Source: Butyricicoccus pullicaecorum (GTDB lineage Bacteria; Bacillota; Clostridia; Oscillospirales; Butyricicoccaceae). Taken from it: a stretch of 64,000 nt of DNA. A program made the position numbers and the translations under genes. This document shows positions 32,914 through 41,626 of this stretch, one piece after another; the stretch's first letter is position 1; every line of letters starts with the position of its first letter. A model generated the notes under the pieces. That model ran no database searches. It saw nothing but the letters and a program-made list of their open reading frames with translations, and had not been told where the DNA came from. Where the stretch lies: the NCBI GenBank assembly GCA_018366035.1, contig JAGZIW010000002.1:62001-126000 (forward strand), in the 5' to 3' direction.

Positions 32914-34218
32914 TTAATTTGCAGACACAATCGAAGATCGCTCATTGGTATCCGGAATCTCAGAGCGATACATATCCGCACCCAATCCGACCAGTTTTTC
33001 GACCAGATTCTCATAGCCGCGCTCAATAAAGGTGACCTGCTCGACCTCGGTGACGCCCTTTGCGGCAAGACCTGCAATGACCATGGCAGCCCCCGCGCGC
33101 AAATCAAAGGCACGGACAGGCGCAGCTTTCAGTTCAGGCACACCCTCTACGACCGCAATCTTGCCATCTACATGGATATTGGCACCCATGCGCAGCAATT
33201 CTTCTGTGTAGCGATAGCGATTATCCCATACGCCCTCTGTAATGATACTGGTTCCCTCCGCAAGGCAAAGTGCCGTTGTCAGCTGCGGCTGCATATCCGT
33301 CGGGAATCCCGGGTAAGGGAGTGTTTTGATATTTGTTTTGTTGAGTTTCTCTGTGCGGCGCACCAAAATCGAGTCATCAAACTCGGTGATTTCGACGCCC
33401 ATTTCTGTCAGCTTTGCTGTGATGCACTCCAAATGCTTCGGAATGACGTTTTTAATAAGAACCTGACCACCGGTCGCAGCAACGGCCGCCATAAAGGTTC
33501 CGGCCTCGATCTGATCCGGAATGATGGAATGGGTTCCGCCATGCAGCGCCTTGACACCACGAATCTTAATAACGTCTGTGCCCGCACCCTTGACATCTGC
33601 CCCCATTGCATTGAGAAAGTTTGCAAGGTCTACGATATGCGGCTCCTTTGCAGCGTTTTCAATAACCGTCATTCCCTCCGCAAGTACCGCTGCCAGCATA
33701 ATGTTGATCGTTGCACCAACGGAAACGACGTCAAAATAGATATGTGCGCCATGCAGACCGTTGGGCGCTTCGGCATGAATATAGCCGCCCTCCCGAATAG
33801 ATACTGTTGCACCCAGCGCCTCAAAGCCCTTGATATGCTGATCAATGGGACGAACACCGCCAAAGTTACAGCCGCCCGGCATAGCAACCTCTGCCTTATG
33901 ATACTTACCCAGCAAAACACCAATCAAATAATAGGACGCACGGATCTTACGCATGAGTTCATAGGGAATCTTTGCGTCCGGCATACAATCGCCGCACACC
34001 TCGACCGTAGATGCGTTGAGCAGGCGGATAGAAACACCCAATTCACGCAAAATCTCAAGCTGTAAGGTTACATCAATAATTTTAGGGACATTTTCAATGC
34101 GGCATGGGCCATCTACAAGCAGTGCCGCGGGGACAATGGCAACTGCTGCATTTTTTGCGCCACTGATTGTTACTTCACCATTCAAAGGCTTACCGCCGTT
34201 AATTACATATTTCGTCAA
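32914..34218 (-). CDS. murA: UDP-N-acetylglucosamine 1-carboxyvinyltransferase (MurA)
   Basis: First committed enzyme of peptidoglycan synthesis: transfers enolpyruvate from PEP to UDP-GlcNAc. At 434 aa it has the N-terminal GAKNAAVAI with the conserved Lys, the catalytic-loop Cys in MPGGCNFGGVRPID (about residue 119), and the C-terminal LRAGAAMVIAGLAA and FIERGYENLVEKL. Firmicutes often have two MurA paralogues and I cannot tell which this is. It sits between yycI and yycJ. Its promoter lies between the arms of a perfect 12-base inverted repeat. Confidence 0.95.
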   Translation of the reverse strand: MTKYVINGGKPLNGEVTISGAKNAAVAIVPAALLVDGPCRIENVPKIIDVTLQLEILRELGVSIRLLNASTVEVCGDCMPDAKIPYELMRKIRASYYLIGVLLGKYHKAEVAMPGGCNFGGVRPIDQHIKGFEALGATVSIREGGYIHAEAPNGLHGAHIYFDVVSVGATINIMLAAVLAEGMTVIENAAKEPHIVDLANFLNAMGADVKGAGTDVIKIRGVKALHGGTHSIIPDQIEAGTFMAAVAATGGQVLIKNVIPKHLECITAKLTEMGVEITEFDDSILVRRTEKLNKTNIKTLPYPGFPTDMQPQLTTALCLAEGTSIITEGVWDNRYRYTEELLRMGANIHVDGKIAVVEGVPELKAAPVRAFDLRAGAAMVIAGLAAKGVTEVEQVTFIERGYENLVEKLVGLGADMYRSEIPDTNERSSIVSAN

Positions 34219-34250
34219 GTCAACCGTCTCCTTAACGTTTCGTTCCTAGT

Positions 34251-34390
34251 ATTCGGGAACGCAGCACACGGCTGCCTTTTCCCACCGTATATAAAAATGG
34301 TTATAAACCGTTCCTTTGTGCAAATTCATGCATTATCTATTTTACCATAAACATCCTGAAATTGCAAAACCTTTTGTGGCGTTCCCGAAT
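34251..34390. repeat. Perfect 12-base inverted repeat flanking the murA promoter
   Basis: ATTCGGGAACGC at 34251-34262 and its exact complement GCGTTCCCGAAT at 34379-34390 enclose 116 bases that include the murA promoter. It may be an invertible promoter segment, a long-range stem, or chance. Confidence 0.6.
34339..34367 (-). promoter_or_regulatory. Promoter of murA
   Basis: Minus strand TTGCAA (34367-34362), 17-base spacer, TAAAAT (34344-34339), about 120 bases before the start codon. Confidence 0.7.
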
Positions 34391-34395
34391 TTTTT

Positions 34396-35205
34396 TCAGA
34401 CCAAAACACTAGACTTCTTCAGCGAATCGACAAAAAATGTACCTGCATCAGTTTCCACGCGCCACCCGGGCGTCATTTGCACGCGCCCGCCGCCGCTCTC
34501 ACTGAGCAAAAAACCAAGCTGCATGCCGTCGATCCGTGCAACTTCATTTTTCGAAATCAAATAAAAAAGTGCATCTGTTGCCAAAAAATTAACATAATTT
34601 CCGCTTTTTGTGATATAGGGCATACCAAATGTCCACCACCCCATGAGTTCTACCCCATTCTCCTGAAATACCAATGTCAATTCGCGGTTAAATACCGGCA
34701 CACCTGCTGTCAGAAAAGAAGCGGTGACTGTAAAATTCTCTCCTTTCCAGTCAAGTGCCGCCGAAATGCCTGCACGCTGCAAAATTGCCTTTGCATAATC
34801 CACTGCCGCTTCGTCGTCTACGGGTTTTTTATAATCTTCCGGTTTCAGTGTTCCTGATACAACGCCGCCATCTCTCCAATTGAGCTCTCCGCATGCACTT
34901 TCATAATATACTGTGCTGCCATCGGGCTGTTCGGTACGAACGAGCTCTTTCCCCAACAGCCCGATAGCAAATTTATCTTCATCTGCGCGGCTGCGATCGA
35001 TTTGTAAGACTGGCAGGGTGTGTGCTTCGGGCAAATCAAAATCCGCAGTGATCGAACGCCTCTCTAGGATCTCCATAACATTATGTGCATTTTCCGCCAT
35101 TCGATAAGAATGAGACACATATTTCCCTGCAATATTGACAATCAAAAATCCATCTACCAAAAGCAAAATGAGAATGAGAATGGACTTTACACGACTCCAC
35201 TGCAT
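34396..35205 (-). CDS. yycI: WalRK two-component regulatory protein YycI
   Basis: Membrane-anchored regulator that, with YycH, modulates the sensor kinase WalK. One N-terminal transmembrane helix (SILILILLLVDGFLIVNI, about 8-25) after the typical MQWSRVK start is followed by an extracytoplasmic domain; 269 aa. It begins six bases after the yycH stop, placing it last in the walR-walK-yycH-yycI operon. The family is divergent in clostridia, so the call rests on N-terminus, topology and position together. Confidence 0.85.
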   Translation of the reverse strand: MQWSRVKSILILILLLVDGFLIVNIAGKYVSHSYRMAENAHNVMEILERRSITADFDLPEAHTLPVLQIDRSRADEDKFAIGLLGKELVRTEQPDGSTVYYESACGELNWRDGGVVSGTLKPEDYKKPVDDEAAVDYAKAILQRAGISAALDWKGENFTVTASFLTAGVPVFNRELTLVFQENGVELMGWWTFGMPYITKSGNYVNFLATDALFYLISKNEVARIDGMQLGFLLSESGGGRVQMTPGWRVETDAGTFFVDSLKKSSVLV

Positions 35206-35211
35206 ATTCCT

Positions 35212-36534
35212 CTACCTTCCATGCTCCTCCTTGACATAATAACGACTTGGGATCAGCCCTCCCGACTCGTCTGCAAAATATCCGACTGCCAGACTGCACG
35301 GCAGCTCTGCCGCCGCCGCTGCGGGTGCGGTCGGCATCAGCATTTGACTTTCTTCCATTTGCCGGAAGCTTCTCAAATTGAGCTTTGCAGAAACCAGCGT
35401 ATTGGACTGATATTCCATCACCGCTAAAATGCCCTCCTGTCCTTCAACGGGCACTCCATTGACAACATATCGGAATAAAATCTGTGTCGTCTTTTCCTCG
35501 GTCAGGTAAGAATCACAGAAAAAGGTTGCATCTGCGCTGAACGACTGAAAAATATTCTCAAGCAAGCTGCGGGCATAGTCGATTTGATAAGGCAGGGGCT
35601 GTTCCTTGCCAAGCTCATTTTGCAGATAAGCCTCCAAACCGCCCTCCACTGTATTGGCACGGAACACAACCTCTCCATCACTTCCCACCCGCAGAGTGCT
35701 CTGATTTCCGACAAAAACGCGGCTTTTGGTTCCGGTATCCTCATAATTTCTCATATAAGGAGCGTACCCAAATGCCTGCAGCAGAATTTGCAGGCTTGCC
35801 TGACTGTCCGTATTGAATTGTGGGGCTTCACTTGTCAGTCTATGCAGCTCCATCGTCTGGGGGAACAAAAGGGTTTCCGGCAAAACATTTGGATATTCCT
35901 GTTCTGCTGCAAAACAGCAAGGAAGTCCCGCCAAATCATTTGCAGACAATGTTCCCTCCATAGGCTTCACCTTGGTCTCATACAGAGTATATGTATCTGT
36001 ACGAATCCAGAGCGCGCCGTCCTGTCCCAGCAGCACAGACTGCACAATCGGATCTTCCTCTCCCACATACGTGCCGCCTACCCAATTTGTAATAAGTGAA
36101 AGCGGCAAACGGCTGTCATACCGGAAATATACCCCGGGCAGGGACAGGGCTTCCTCATATGCCTGTTCGGTACCCTGCCGCATCTCGGTGATACTGCTGA
36201 GTGCTGCACTCACCTGTGACCCATAGGTCGCAAGAAAAGAGCGCACAGCAATTTCATTGTATTGCGCTCCGCGCATCTCCTCCGCTGTCCGTACCGCAAA
36301 TTCCGCAGGAAGCGCAGCGGGAATCTCTCCCGACCGCAGTTCAAACCCACCTGCTTCTCCATAGTTCAAATTGATATACCAGCGCCCCAGCCATGACTCT
36401 CTTGGAATGTCTGTAAGACTCAGGTCATACACCCAGCCAAGCGCTGTCAACAGCACCAGCAGCAGCGTTAAAAACAGCAGTGCCAGATTCTTTGCCATGT
36501 TCTTCAGTTCGCTTTTTGACTTTTGAATCTTCAT
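35212..36534 (-). CDS. yycH: WalRK two-component regulatory protein YycH-like
   Basis: 440-aa protein with one N-terminal membrane helix (about 16-34) and a large extracytoplasmic region, followed by the yycI gene and overlapping the walK stop by four bases. In Firmicutes the gene between walK and yycI is YycH, which represses WalK through membrane contacts. Sequence similarity is weak, as usual for this family; there is an Ala-rich linker near residues 405-412. Operon position is the main support. Confidence 0.75.
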   Translation of the reverse strand: MKIQKSKSELKNMAKNLALLFLTLLLVLLTALGWVYDLSLTDIPRESWLGRWYINLNYGEAGGFELRSGEIPAALPAEFAVRTAEEMRGAQYNEIAVRSFLATYGSQVSAALSSITEMRQGTEQAYEEALSLPGVYFRYDSRLPLSLITNWVGGTYVGEEDPIVQSVLLGQDGALWIRTDTYTLYETKVKPMEGTLSANDLAGLPCCFAAEQEYPNVLPETLLFPQTMELHRLTSEAPQFNTDSQASLQILLQAFGYAPYMRNYEDTGTKSRVFVGNQSTLRVGSDGEVVFRANTVEGGLEAYLQNELGKEQPLPYQIDYARSLLENIFQSFSADATFFCDSYLTEEKTTQILFRYVVNGVPVEGQEGILAVMEYQSNTLVSAKLNLRSFRQMEESQMLMPTAPAAAAAELPCSLAVGYFADESGGLIPSRYYVKEEHGR

Positions 36535-38324
36535 ATCATTTCTTCATCGTCTGCTGGCAGAGTGGTTGGCAGCATAATGGTCACTGTCGTTCCCTCGTCC
36601 ATTTTACTATCCAGATAAATGGTTCCGTTGTGTGCTTCTACCATTTCCTTTGCAATTGCAAGCCCCAGACCACTTCCGCCCTTTGCGCGGGAGCGCGCCT
36701 TATCTACACGATAAAACCGTTCAAACAGCCGTGGAATATCCTCTTTCGGAATTCCCATACCGTCATCTTTCACCTGAATGATCACATGGCTGTCATCTTT
36801 GCAAAGCCCTCTCAGCGTAATATGTCCGCCGCGCGGCGTATATTTGACCGCATTGGACAGGATATTGATAACCACCTGCTCCAGACGCTCACGGTCACCG
36901 TTCATTTCCGGCATTCTCCCCTGTGTTTCCAGCCGCAGTTCGTGCCCGTTGTTCCCTGCTTCGAGTGCCATCGCATTATACACACTTTCAAGCATCTTTT
37001 TCATAGAAAAATGACGAAAATGCAAATCCATCTTTCCACAATCCAGCTTGGACAGCGTTAAAAGGTCCTTTACAATGCGTGTCATGCGGTCTGTCTCACC
37101 CGCGATGACGGACAAAAACTTGATCTCAGTGTCTGCCGGCAGTTCTCCCGCGGCGTCCATAAGGGTTTCGGTATAGCTTTTGATATTGGTCAGCGGTGTA
37201 CGCAGCTCGTGGGAGACATTGGCTATAAATTCTCTTCGGGAGTCGTCCAGCTTACGCTGTTCGGTAATATCATGAATGACTGCAACAATACCGCGTTCGC
37301 TGTCCGCCGAGCCATAGGGCGCAAACAGTACGGAAAGCGTTCGTCCAGCGCGGTTTATCTCCATCTGGATAAAGCCCTGCTCTCCCGCCATTTTCGGAGT
37401 CGGAATCTCCATTCCTTCAAAGAGGTCGTTAAAATGTGCCTCCTCCTGAAATGGAACACCGAGAAGCTCTTCGGTTGCAGGGTTCATGTGAATGAGCCTG
37501 CCGTCTGCACTGAATGCAGCGACACCATCTGTCATGTGCAAAAATATGGTATTGAGCTTGTCACGCTCTCCGGCAACCTCCTCCAGCGTATCATGCAGGC
37601 GATCTGCCATGTGGTTGAAGGTGGCTGTCAGCTCACCGATTTCATCATTGGACTGAATGTCCACCCGCCGGCTAAAGTCACCCGCTGCTACCATCTGTGC
37701 ACGGGTGCGAATATTTTCGATTGGGGTTGTGATGGTCTTGGACAGCAGAAAGCTGAGCAGCACTGCAACCAGCAAACCAAAGGTCATCGCCTTGAGCACA
37801 ATCCCGAAAAAGCTCCATGCCAGATCTCGAATTTCCCGCTTATCATCTAAAATATAAATGATATACCGAGGTGTTCCCTCCGCATCTATATTGAGCGGAA
37901 TGGCATAGTCCATATAACTATCGATCGTGGTGCCTGCATCTCCCACCTTACCGCCCATTGCGGTGACAATATTGGGTGTACGCACCAATTCTCCGGCAAT
38001 TGCTTCATTCGAGCCGGTCAAAAACATGCCATTTTCATCTAACACACAGCTGTTTCGATGATACTTGTCAATCCCCAGCTGTGCGGTAAAAGCATCTATA
38101 ATATTCATAATTCGTGCCGGTCCATCTTCTTGCTTTGCCGCCTGTTCGAGAGACAGAAGGGTTTCATTTCCGTTTCCGGTCATCACGCTTTCGATCTGTG
38201 ACTGAAAGTTATCGAGATAATAACTCCCCACACTGTTGACCAGAAAGGTTCCCATGACTGCCATAACTGAAACAATCAGCAAAATCAAGATGAGTACCAG
38301 CTTCATGTGCAGACTGCGAAACAT
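36531..38324 (-). CDS. walK: Sensor histidine kinase WalK
   Basis: Essential cell-wall-homeostasis kinase, 597 aa. Order of domains: transmembrane helix (about 8-30), extracytoplasmic Cache-like sensor (31-170), second transmembrane helix (about 172-195), HAMP (196-250), PAS (about 258-375), then the kinase core with phospho-acceptor His in FIANVSHELRTPLTN, N box NILSNAVKYT, G1 DDGMGIPKEDI, F box FERFYRVD and G2 GGSGLGLAIAKE. It starts 22 bases after walR and overlaps yycH. Confidence 0.95.
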   Translation of the reverse strand: MFRSLHMKLVLILILLIVSVMAVMGTFLVNSVGSYYLDNFQSQIESVMTGNGNETLLSLEQAAKQEDGPARIMNIIDAFTAQLGIDKYHRNSCVLDENGMFLTGSNEAIAGELVRTPNIVTAMGGKVGDAGTTIDSYMDYAIPLNIDAEGTPRYIIYILDDKREIRDLAWSFFGIVLKAMTFGLLVAVLLSFLLSKTITTPIENIRTRAQMVAAGDFSRRVDIQSNDEIGELTATFNHMADRLHDTLEEVAGERDKLNTIFLHMTDGVAAFSADGRLIHMNPATEELLGVPFQEEAHFNDLFEGMEIPTPKMAGEQGFIQMEINRAGRTLSVLFAPYGSADSERGIVAVIHDITEQRKLDDSRREFIANVSHELRTPLTNIKSYTETLMDAAGELPADTEIKFLSVIAGETDRMTRIVKDLLTLSKLDCGKMDLHFRHFSMKKMLESVYNAMALEAGNNGHELRLETQGRMPEMNGDRERLEQVVINILSNAVKYTPRGGHITLRGLCKDDSHVIIQVKDDGMGIPKEDIPRLFERFYRVDKARSRAKGGSGLGLAIAKEMVEAHNGTIYLDSKMDEGTTVTIMLPTTLPADDEEMI

Positions 38325-38346
38325 AGCCGTTCTCCTTTAGAGATAC

Positions 38347-39030
38347 TCAGTTTTTTGCAAAATAATAACCAAGTCCCCGTTTTGTAATAATATATCGCGG
38401 CTGTGCAGGCTCGTCCTCTATTTTTTCCCGCAGACGGCGAATCGCAACATCGACTGCACGCAAGTCTCCATAGTACTCAAATCCCCAGACTTTCTCCATA
38501 AGCTCTTCCCGAGAAATAACACGTCCGGACTCCGCCGCCAGATACGATAAAATATCAAATTCACGCACAGACAAATCAATTGGCTTTCCATCTTTATAGA
38601 CCGCTGTGCTTTCCTCGGAAATTTCCAATCCGCTGGACTCCTGTTCCGGTGCACGCATCGGCACTTCGGAAAAGCGCCGCATATTTGCCTTGATACGGGC
38701 AATCAGTTCACGGTTGGAAAATGGTTTTGTCACATAATCATCTGCACCCAGCTCCAGCCCCAGAATTTTATCGGTTTCTTCCTCACGCGCCGTCAGCATA
38801 ATAATGGGTACCTGCGAGCGCTCTCTCACTTGCCGGCATATCTCAAATCCATCAATGCCCGGCAGCATAACGTCCAGCAGAATAAGGTCTGGCGCACTTT
38901 CCAACGCCAGCTTGAGCCCGCTCGGGCCATCATTCGCCTCCAGCGTTTCAAAACCATTGCGCTCCAAATTAAATATAATGATATTCGCGATATCCTTATC
39001 GTCTTCTACAACCAGTATGGTTTTTGCCAT
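38347..39030 (-). CDS. walR: Response regulator WalR
   Basis: OmpR/PhoB-type regulator of cell-wall genes, 227 aa. The receiver has the acidic pair VVEDDKD, phospho-acceptor LLDVMLPGIDG, Thr in MLTAREEE and Lys in YVTKPFS; the C-terminal winged helix ends VDVAIRRLREKIED...TKRGLGYYF. The ATG at 39030 is chosen for GGAGGTGAACCCTCT upstream; a start at 39054 would overlap nudF. It begins seven bases after the nudF stop. Confidence 0.95.
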   Translation of the reverse strand: MAKTILVVEDDKDIANIIIFNLERNGFETLEANDGPSGLKLALESAPDLILLDVMLPGIDGFEICRQVRERSQVPIIMLTAREEETDKILGLELGADDYVTKPFSNRELIARIKANMRRFSEVPMRAPEQESSGLEISEESTAVYKDGKPIDLSVREFDILSYLAAESGRVISREELMEKVWGFEYYGDLRAVDVAIRRLREKIEDEPAQPRYIITKRGLGYYFAKN

Positions 39031-39037
39031 AGAGGGT

Positions 39038-39592
39038 TCACCTCCGATCTTCAAAAAGCCCCTTCAGTCTTGCATAATACATTGCCGCAACCGTCTTTGC
39101 ATCGCGTATCTGTCCATCTGCAATGCGCTGCTCAAGCTCGCAAACCGATATCCGGCAAAGCTCCAAAAATTCGCCTTCGTCCAAATGTGCCTGTCCCTGA
39201 TGCAATCCGCGTGCGGCATACAAATGGGTGATCTCTGTCGAAAATCCAGGGGAGGGATAAATACAGCCCAGATATGTGATTTCCTCTGCCGTACAGCCGG
39301 TTTCCTCCGCAAGCTCGCGCACACCGCAGGCATAATGGTCTTCTTCCGGTCCGTGATCGAGCTTACCCGCCGGAATTTCCAGCATCGTTTGTCCAAAAGG
39401 ATAACGGAACTGGCGCACAAGAGTCACCGTGCCATCTTCCCAAATCGGCAGCACCCCGACGCCGCCTGGGTGCTCACACACTTCACGGATACTCGGCTTT
39501 CCATCTGGCAGCACAATATTGTCTACACGAGTGTTGATGATTCTTCCACGAAAGCAATAGGTCTCATCAACCTTTTTTTCTATAAAGTCCAT
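39038..39592 (-). CDS. nudF: NUDIX hydrolase, ADP-ribose pyrophosphatase type
   Basis: Hydrolyses ADP-ribose and related nucleoside diphosphates, 184 aa. The Nudix box begins at GKLDHGPEEDHYACGVRELAEETG (about residues 84-107), with the REXXEE core present, and a downstream YPSPGFSTEITH segment typical of ADP-ribose pyrophosphatases. It lies 13 bases after the GH13 gene and seven before walR, forming a continuous same-strand block from glycogen genes to walRK. Confidence 0.9.
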   Translation of the reverse strand: MDFIEKKVDETYCFRGRIINTRVDNIVLPDGKPSIREVCEHPGGVGVLPIWEDGTVTLVRQFRYPFGQTMLEIPAGKLDHGPEEDHYACGVRELAEETGCTAEEITYLGCIYPSPGFSTEITHLYAARGLHQGQAHLDEGEFLELCRISVCELEQRIADGQIRDAKTVAAMYYARLKGLFEDRR

Positions 39593-39605
39593 AAATTGTC
39601 TCCTT

Positions 39606-41495
39606 TCACGGAATTACACGTAAAATCATTGCCGTTTGCGCAGGGATCCGAACTGCAAATTCATCTGTCAGCATACCTGTATACTGCTTTTCTGTCAATA
39701 GCTCCTCCACCGCATGGAACGGCAGACGCAGCGCCACCTCATCGGCATCACGGTTTACCGCAATCCATAGCTGCTCCTGTTCATCTGTACGCTCATACAC
39801 CAGCAAGCCATCACCTGTTGCCTGCAAAAAATTCAGTTCTCCATCTATGAGTGCCGAATGTGTGCTGCGCACCGCCGTCAGCTTATGATAGAAGTTCAAA
39901 AGGGAACCGTCCTCACCGCCCCATGGATAGGTGCGCCGATTAAATGGATCTTCAAAGCCCTGTACACCTGCTTCATCTCCATAGTAAATGGTTGGAGAGC
40001 CCGGCATTGTAAACTGAATGACTGCCGCCAAAAACAGCTTTTTACGCGCTTCGATCAGCGCATCTCCCATAAGCCGTGCTGCCGCACGATATTCCCTGCT
40101 TTCATTCCAATCCTCTGGCTTTGCCCCCATAACCGTCAGGGCTCGCGGCGTATCGTGCGTTCCAATGATATTCATGAGGTTGTAGAACACCGCACGTGGA
40201 TAGTTTTCTTTGAGACATTCCATTTTCTCTGCAAAATCCTGTGCGGGCGCCCCACCCAAAAAGCTCATGATTCCATCTCTCAGCGGATAATTCATAACGC
40301 TGTCCAGCTCTCCGCCTTCAAAATAGCGGCGGCGCACTGAATAACTCACCTTATTGGAGGCATCTTCCCATACCTCGCCAACAACCAGCGCATCTGGCTT
40401 TTCCTGCTGCGCGGCAGCGTTGAGCCTTGCAATGAATTCATCAGGAAGTTCGTCCGCAACATCGAGCCGCCAGCCAGAAGCGCCAAGCCGCAGCCAACGC
40501 CGGATCACACTGTCTGTATCCTCCAAAATATAATCCAGATATTTGGGGTTAAGTTCATTTACCTGCGGCAGGGTATAAATGCCCCACCATGACGCATATT
40601 GGTCAGGCCAGTTGGAAAAATCATACCAGTCATAATAGGGTGAATTCTTTGACTGGAATGCACCCACGCTGTCATAATGCCCCCTTGCATTGAAATACAG
40701 GCTGTCGTAGCCATTATGGCTGAACACACCGTCTAAAATAACGCGCATACCGCGTTTTTCTGTCTCTGCACACAGTGTCTTGAAGTCTTCCTCCGTTCCC
40801 ACCATCGGATCAATGCACTTATAATTTCCGGTATCATAGCGATGGTTGGAGTACGCCTCAAAAATCGGGTTAAAATAGATGGTCTGTACATGCAGGGACT
40901 GCAAATAGTCCAGTTTGGACAGCACACCCTTTAAGCTGCCGCCAAAAAAATCATTATTCAGAATCTCTCCATGTGCATTGGGCTGATACACCGGAATTTC
41001 ATTCCAGTCCTCATGCACTACACGCGCAGCGCGATATCCGGAAGCGGGCGGGATTTCTGTACGGCAGAATCGATCCGGAAAAATATTATAGGTAATACCC
41101 TTGCCGAACCAATCTGCAACCACATAGCCCGCATCATATACTGTCAGCTGGTAAAAATTCTCCGGCTGCTGACTTTCATATCCAATGCCGCCAGCTCCCC
41201 GACAAATATAACTGCTCTCTGTCTTTCCTGTCACGGAAAAATAATACCAATACAAATCCGGAGTTTCCGGTGTAAATTCTGCTGTATAGCGATCGTATTC
41301 GCCGAACAGCCCGTCCCATACCATGGGATATGGCTGTGCTTCCTTCCCATCTGCCGCAATATACAAAACCACTCGATGCAGATAGCTTTCTCGATGTGGA
41401 AAAACTGAAAAACGGATCGTCTGCCCTGCTGCCACTGCGCCAAACGGCTCCTTGCAGCGCATATCACGAGACGCATAAATCGTTTGATGAAACAT
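39606..41495 (-). CDS. GH13 glycoside hydrolase (alpha-amylase/neopullulanase type)
   Basis: Intracellular alpha-glucan hydrolase, 629 aa, with no signal peptide. An N-terminal beta-sandwich (about 1-130) precedes the GH13 barrel with region I LDGVFSHNG, region II GWRLDVADEL (nucleophile Asp), region III VVGEVWEDA (acid Glu) and region IV IGTHDTPR. The architecture suits neopullulanase, cyclomaltodextrinase or maltogenic amylase activity. The ATG at 41495 has AAAGGAG upstream; the frame is open to 41528. It is downstream of the glycogen genes, so degradation of glycogen-derived glucans is likely. Confidence 0.9.
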   Translation of the reverse strand: MFHQTIYASRDMRCKEPFGAVAAGQTIRFSVFPHRESYLHRVVLYIAADGKEAQPYPMVWDGLFGEYDRYTAEFTPETPDLYWYYFSVTGKTESSYICRGAGGIGYESQQPENFYQLTVYDAGYVVADWFGKGITYNIFPDRFCRTEIPPASGYRAARVVHEDWNEIPVYQPNAHGEILNNDFFGGSLKGVLSKLDYLQSLHVQTIYFNPIFEAYSNHRYDTGNYKCIDPMVGTEEDFKTLCAETEKRGMRVILDGVFSHNGYDSLYFNARGHYDSVGAFQSKNSPYYDWYDFSNWPDQYASWWGIYTLPQVNELNPKYLDYILEDTDSVIRRWLRLGASGWRLDVADELPDEFIARLNAAAQQEKPDALVVGEVWEDASNKVSYSVRRRYFEGGELDSVMNYPLRDGIMSFLGGAPAQDFAEKMECLKENYPRAVFYNLMNIIGTHDTPRALTVMGAKPEDWNESREYRAAARLMGDALIEARKKLFLAAVIQFTMPGSPTIYYGDEAGVQGFEDPFNRRTYPWGGEDGSLLNFYHKLTAVRSTHSALIDGELNFLQATGDGLLVYERTDEQEQLWIAVNRDADEVALRLPFHAVEELLTEKQYTGMLTDEFAVRIPAQTAMILRVIP

Positions 41496-41561
41496 ACAGT
41501 CTACTCCTTTGGAAAATGCTTTTGCCAAAGCCGAAAGCCGGTCGACTCTCGCAAAATCACA

Positions 41562-41610
41562 TTCCGAACAGAAAGCAAAGGCTGCCCGCTTTTCCGGACA
41601 GTCCCTTTGC
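41562..41610 (-). terminator. Rho-independent terminator of glgA
   Basis: GCAAAGG plus CTGTCCG pair with CGGGCAG plus CCTTTGC (41610-41575), followed on the minus strand by TTTCTGTTC. It lies 16 bases after glgA. Confidence 0.75.
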
Positions 41611-41626
41611 CCTCTTTCTTATCATA

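Noticed and set aside
33172..34065. 297-codon plus-strand open frame
   Set aside because: Antisense to murA; no ribosome site or recognisable domain.
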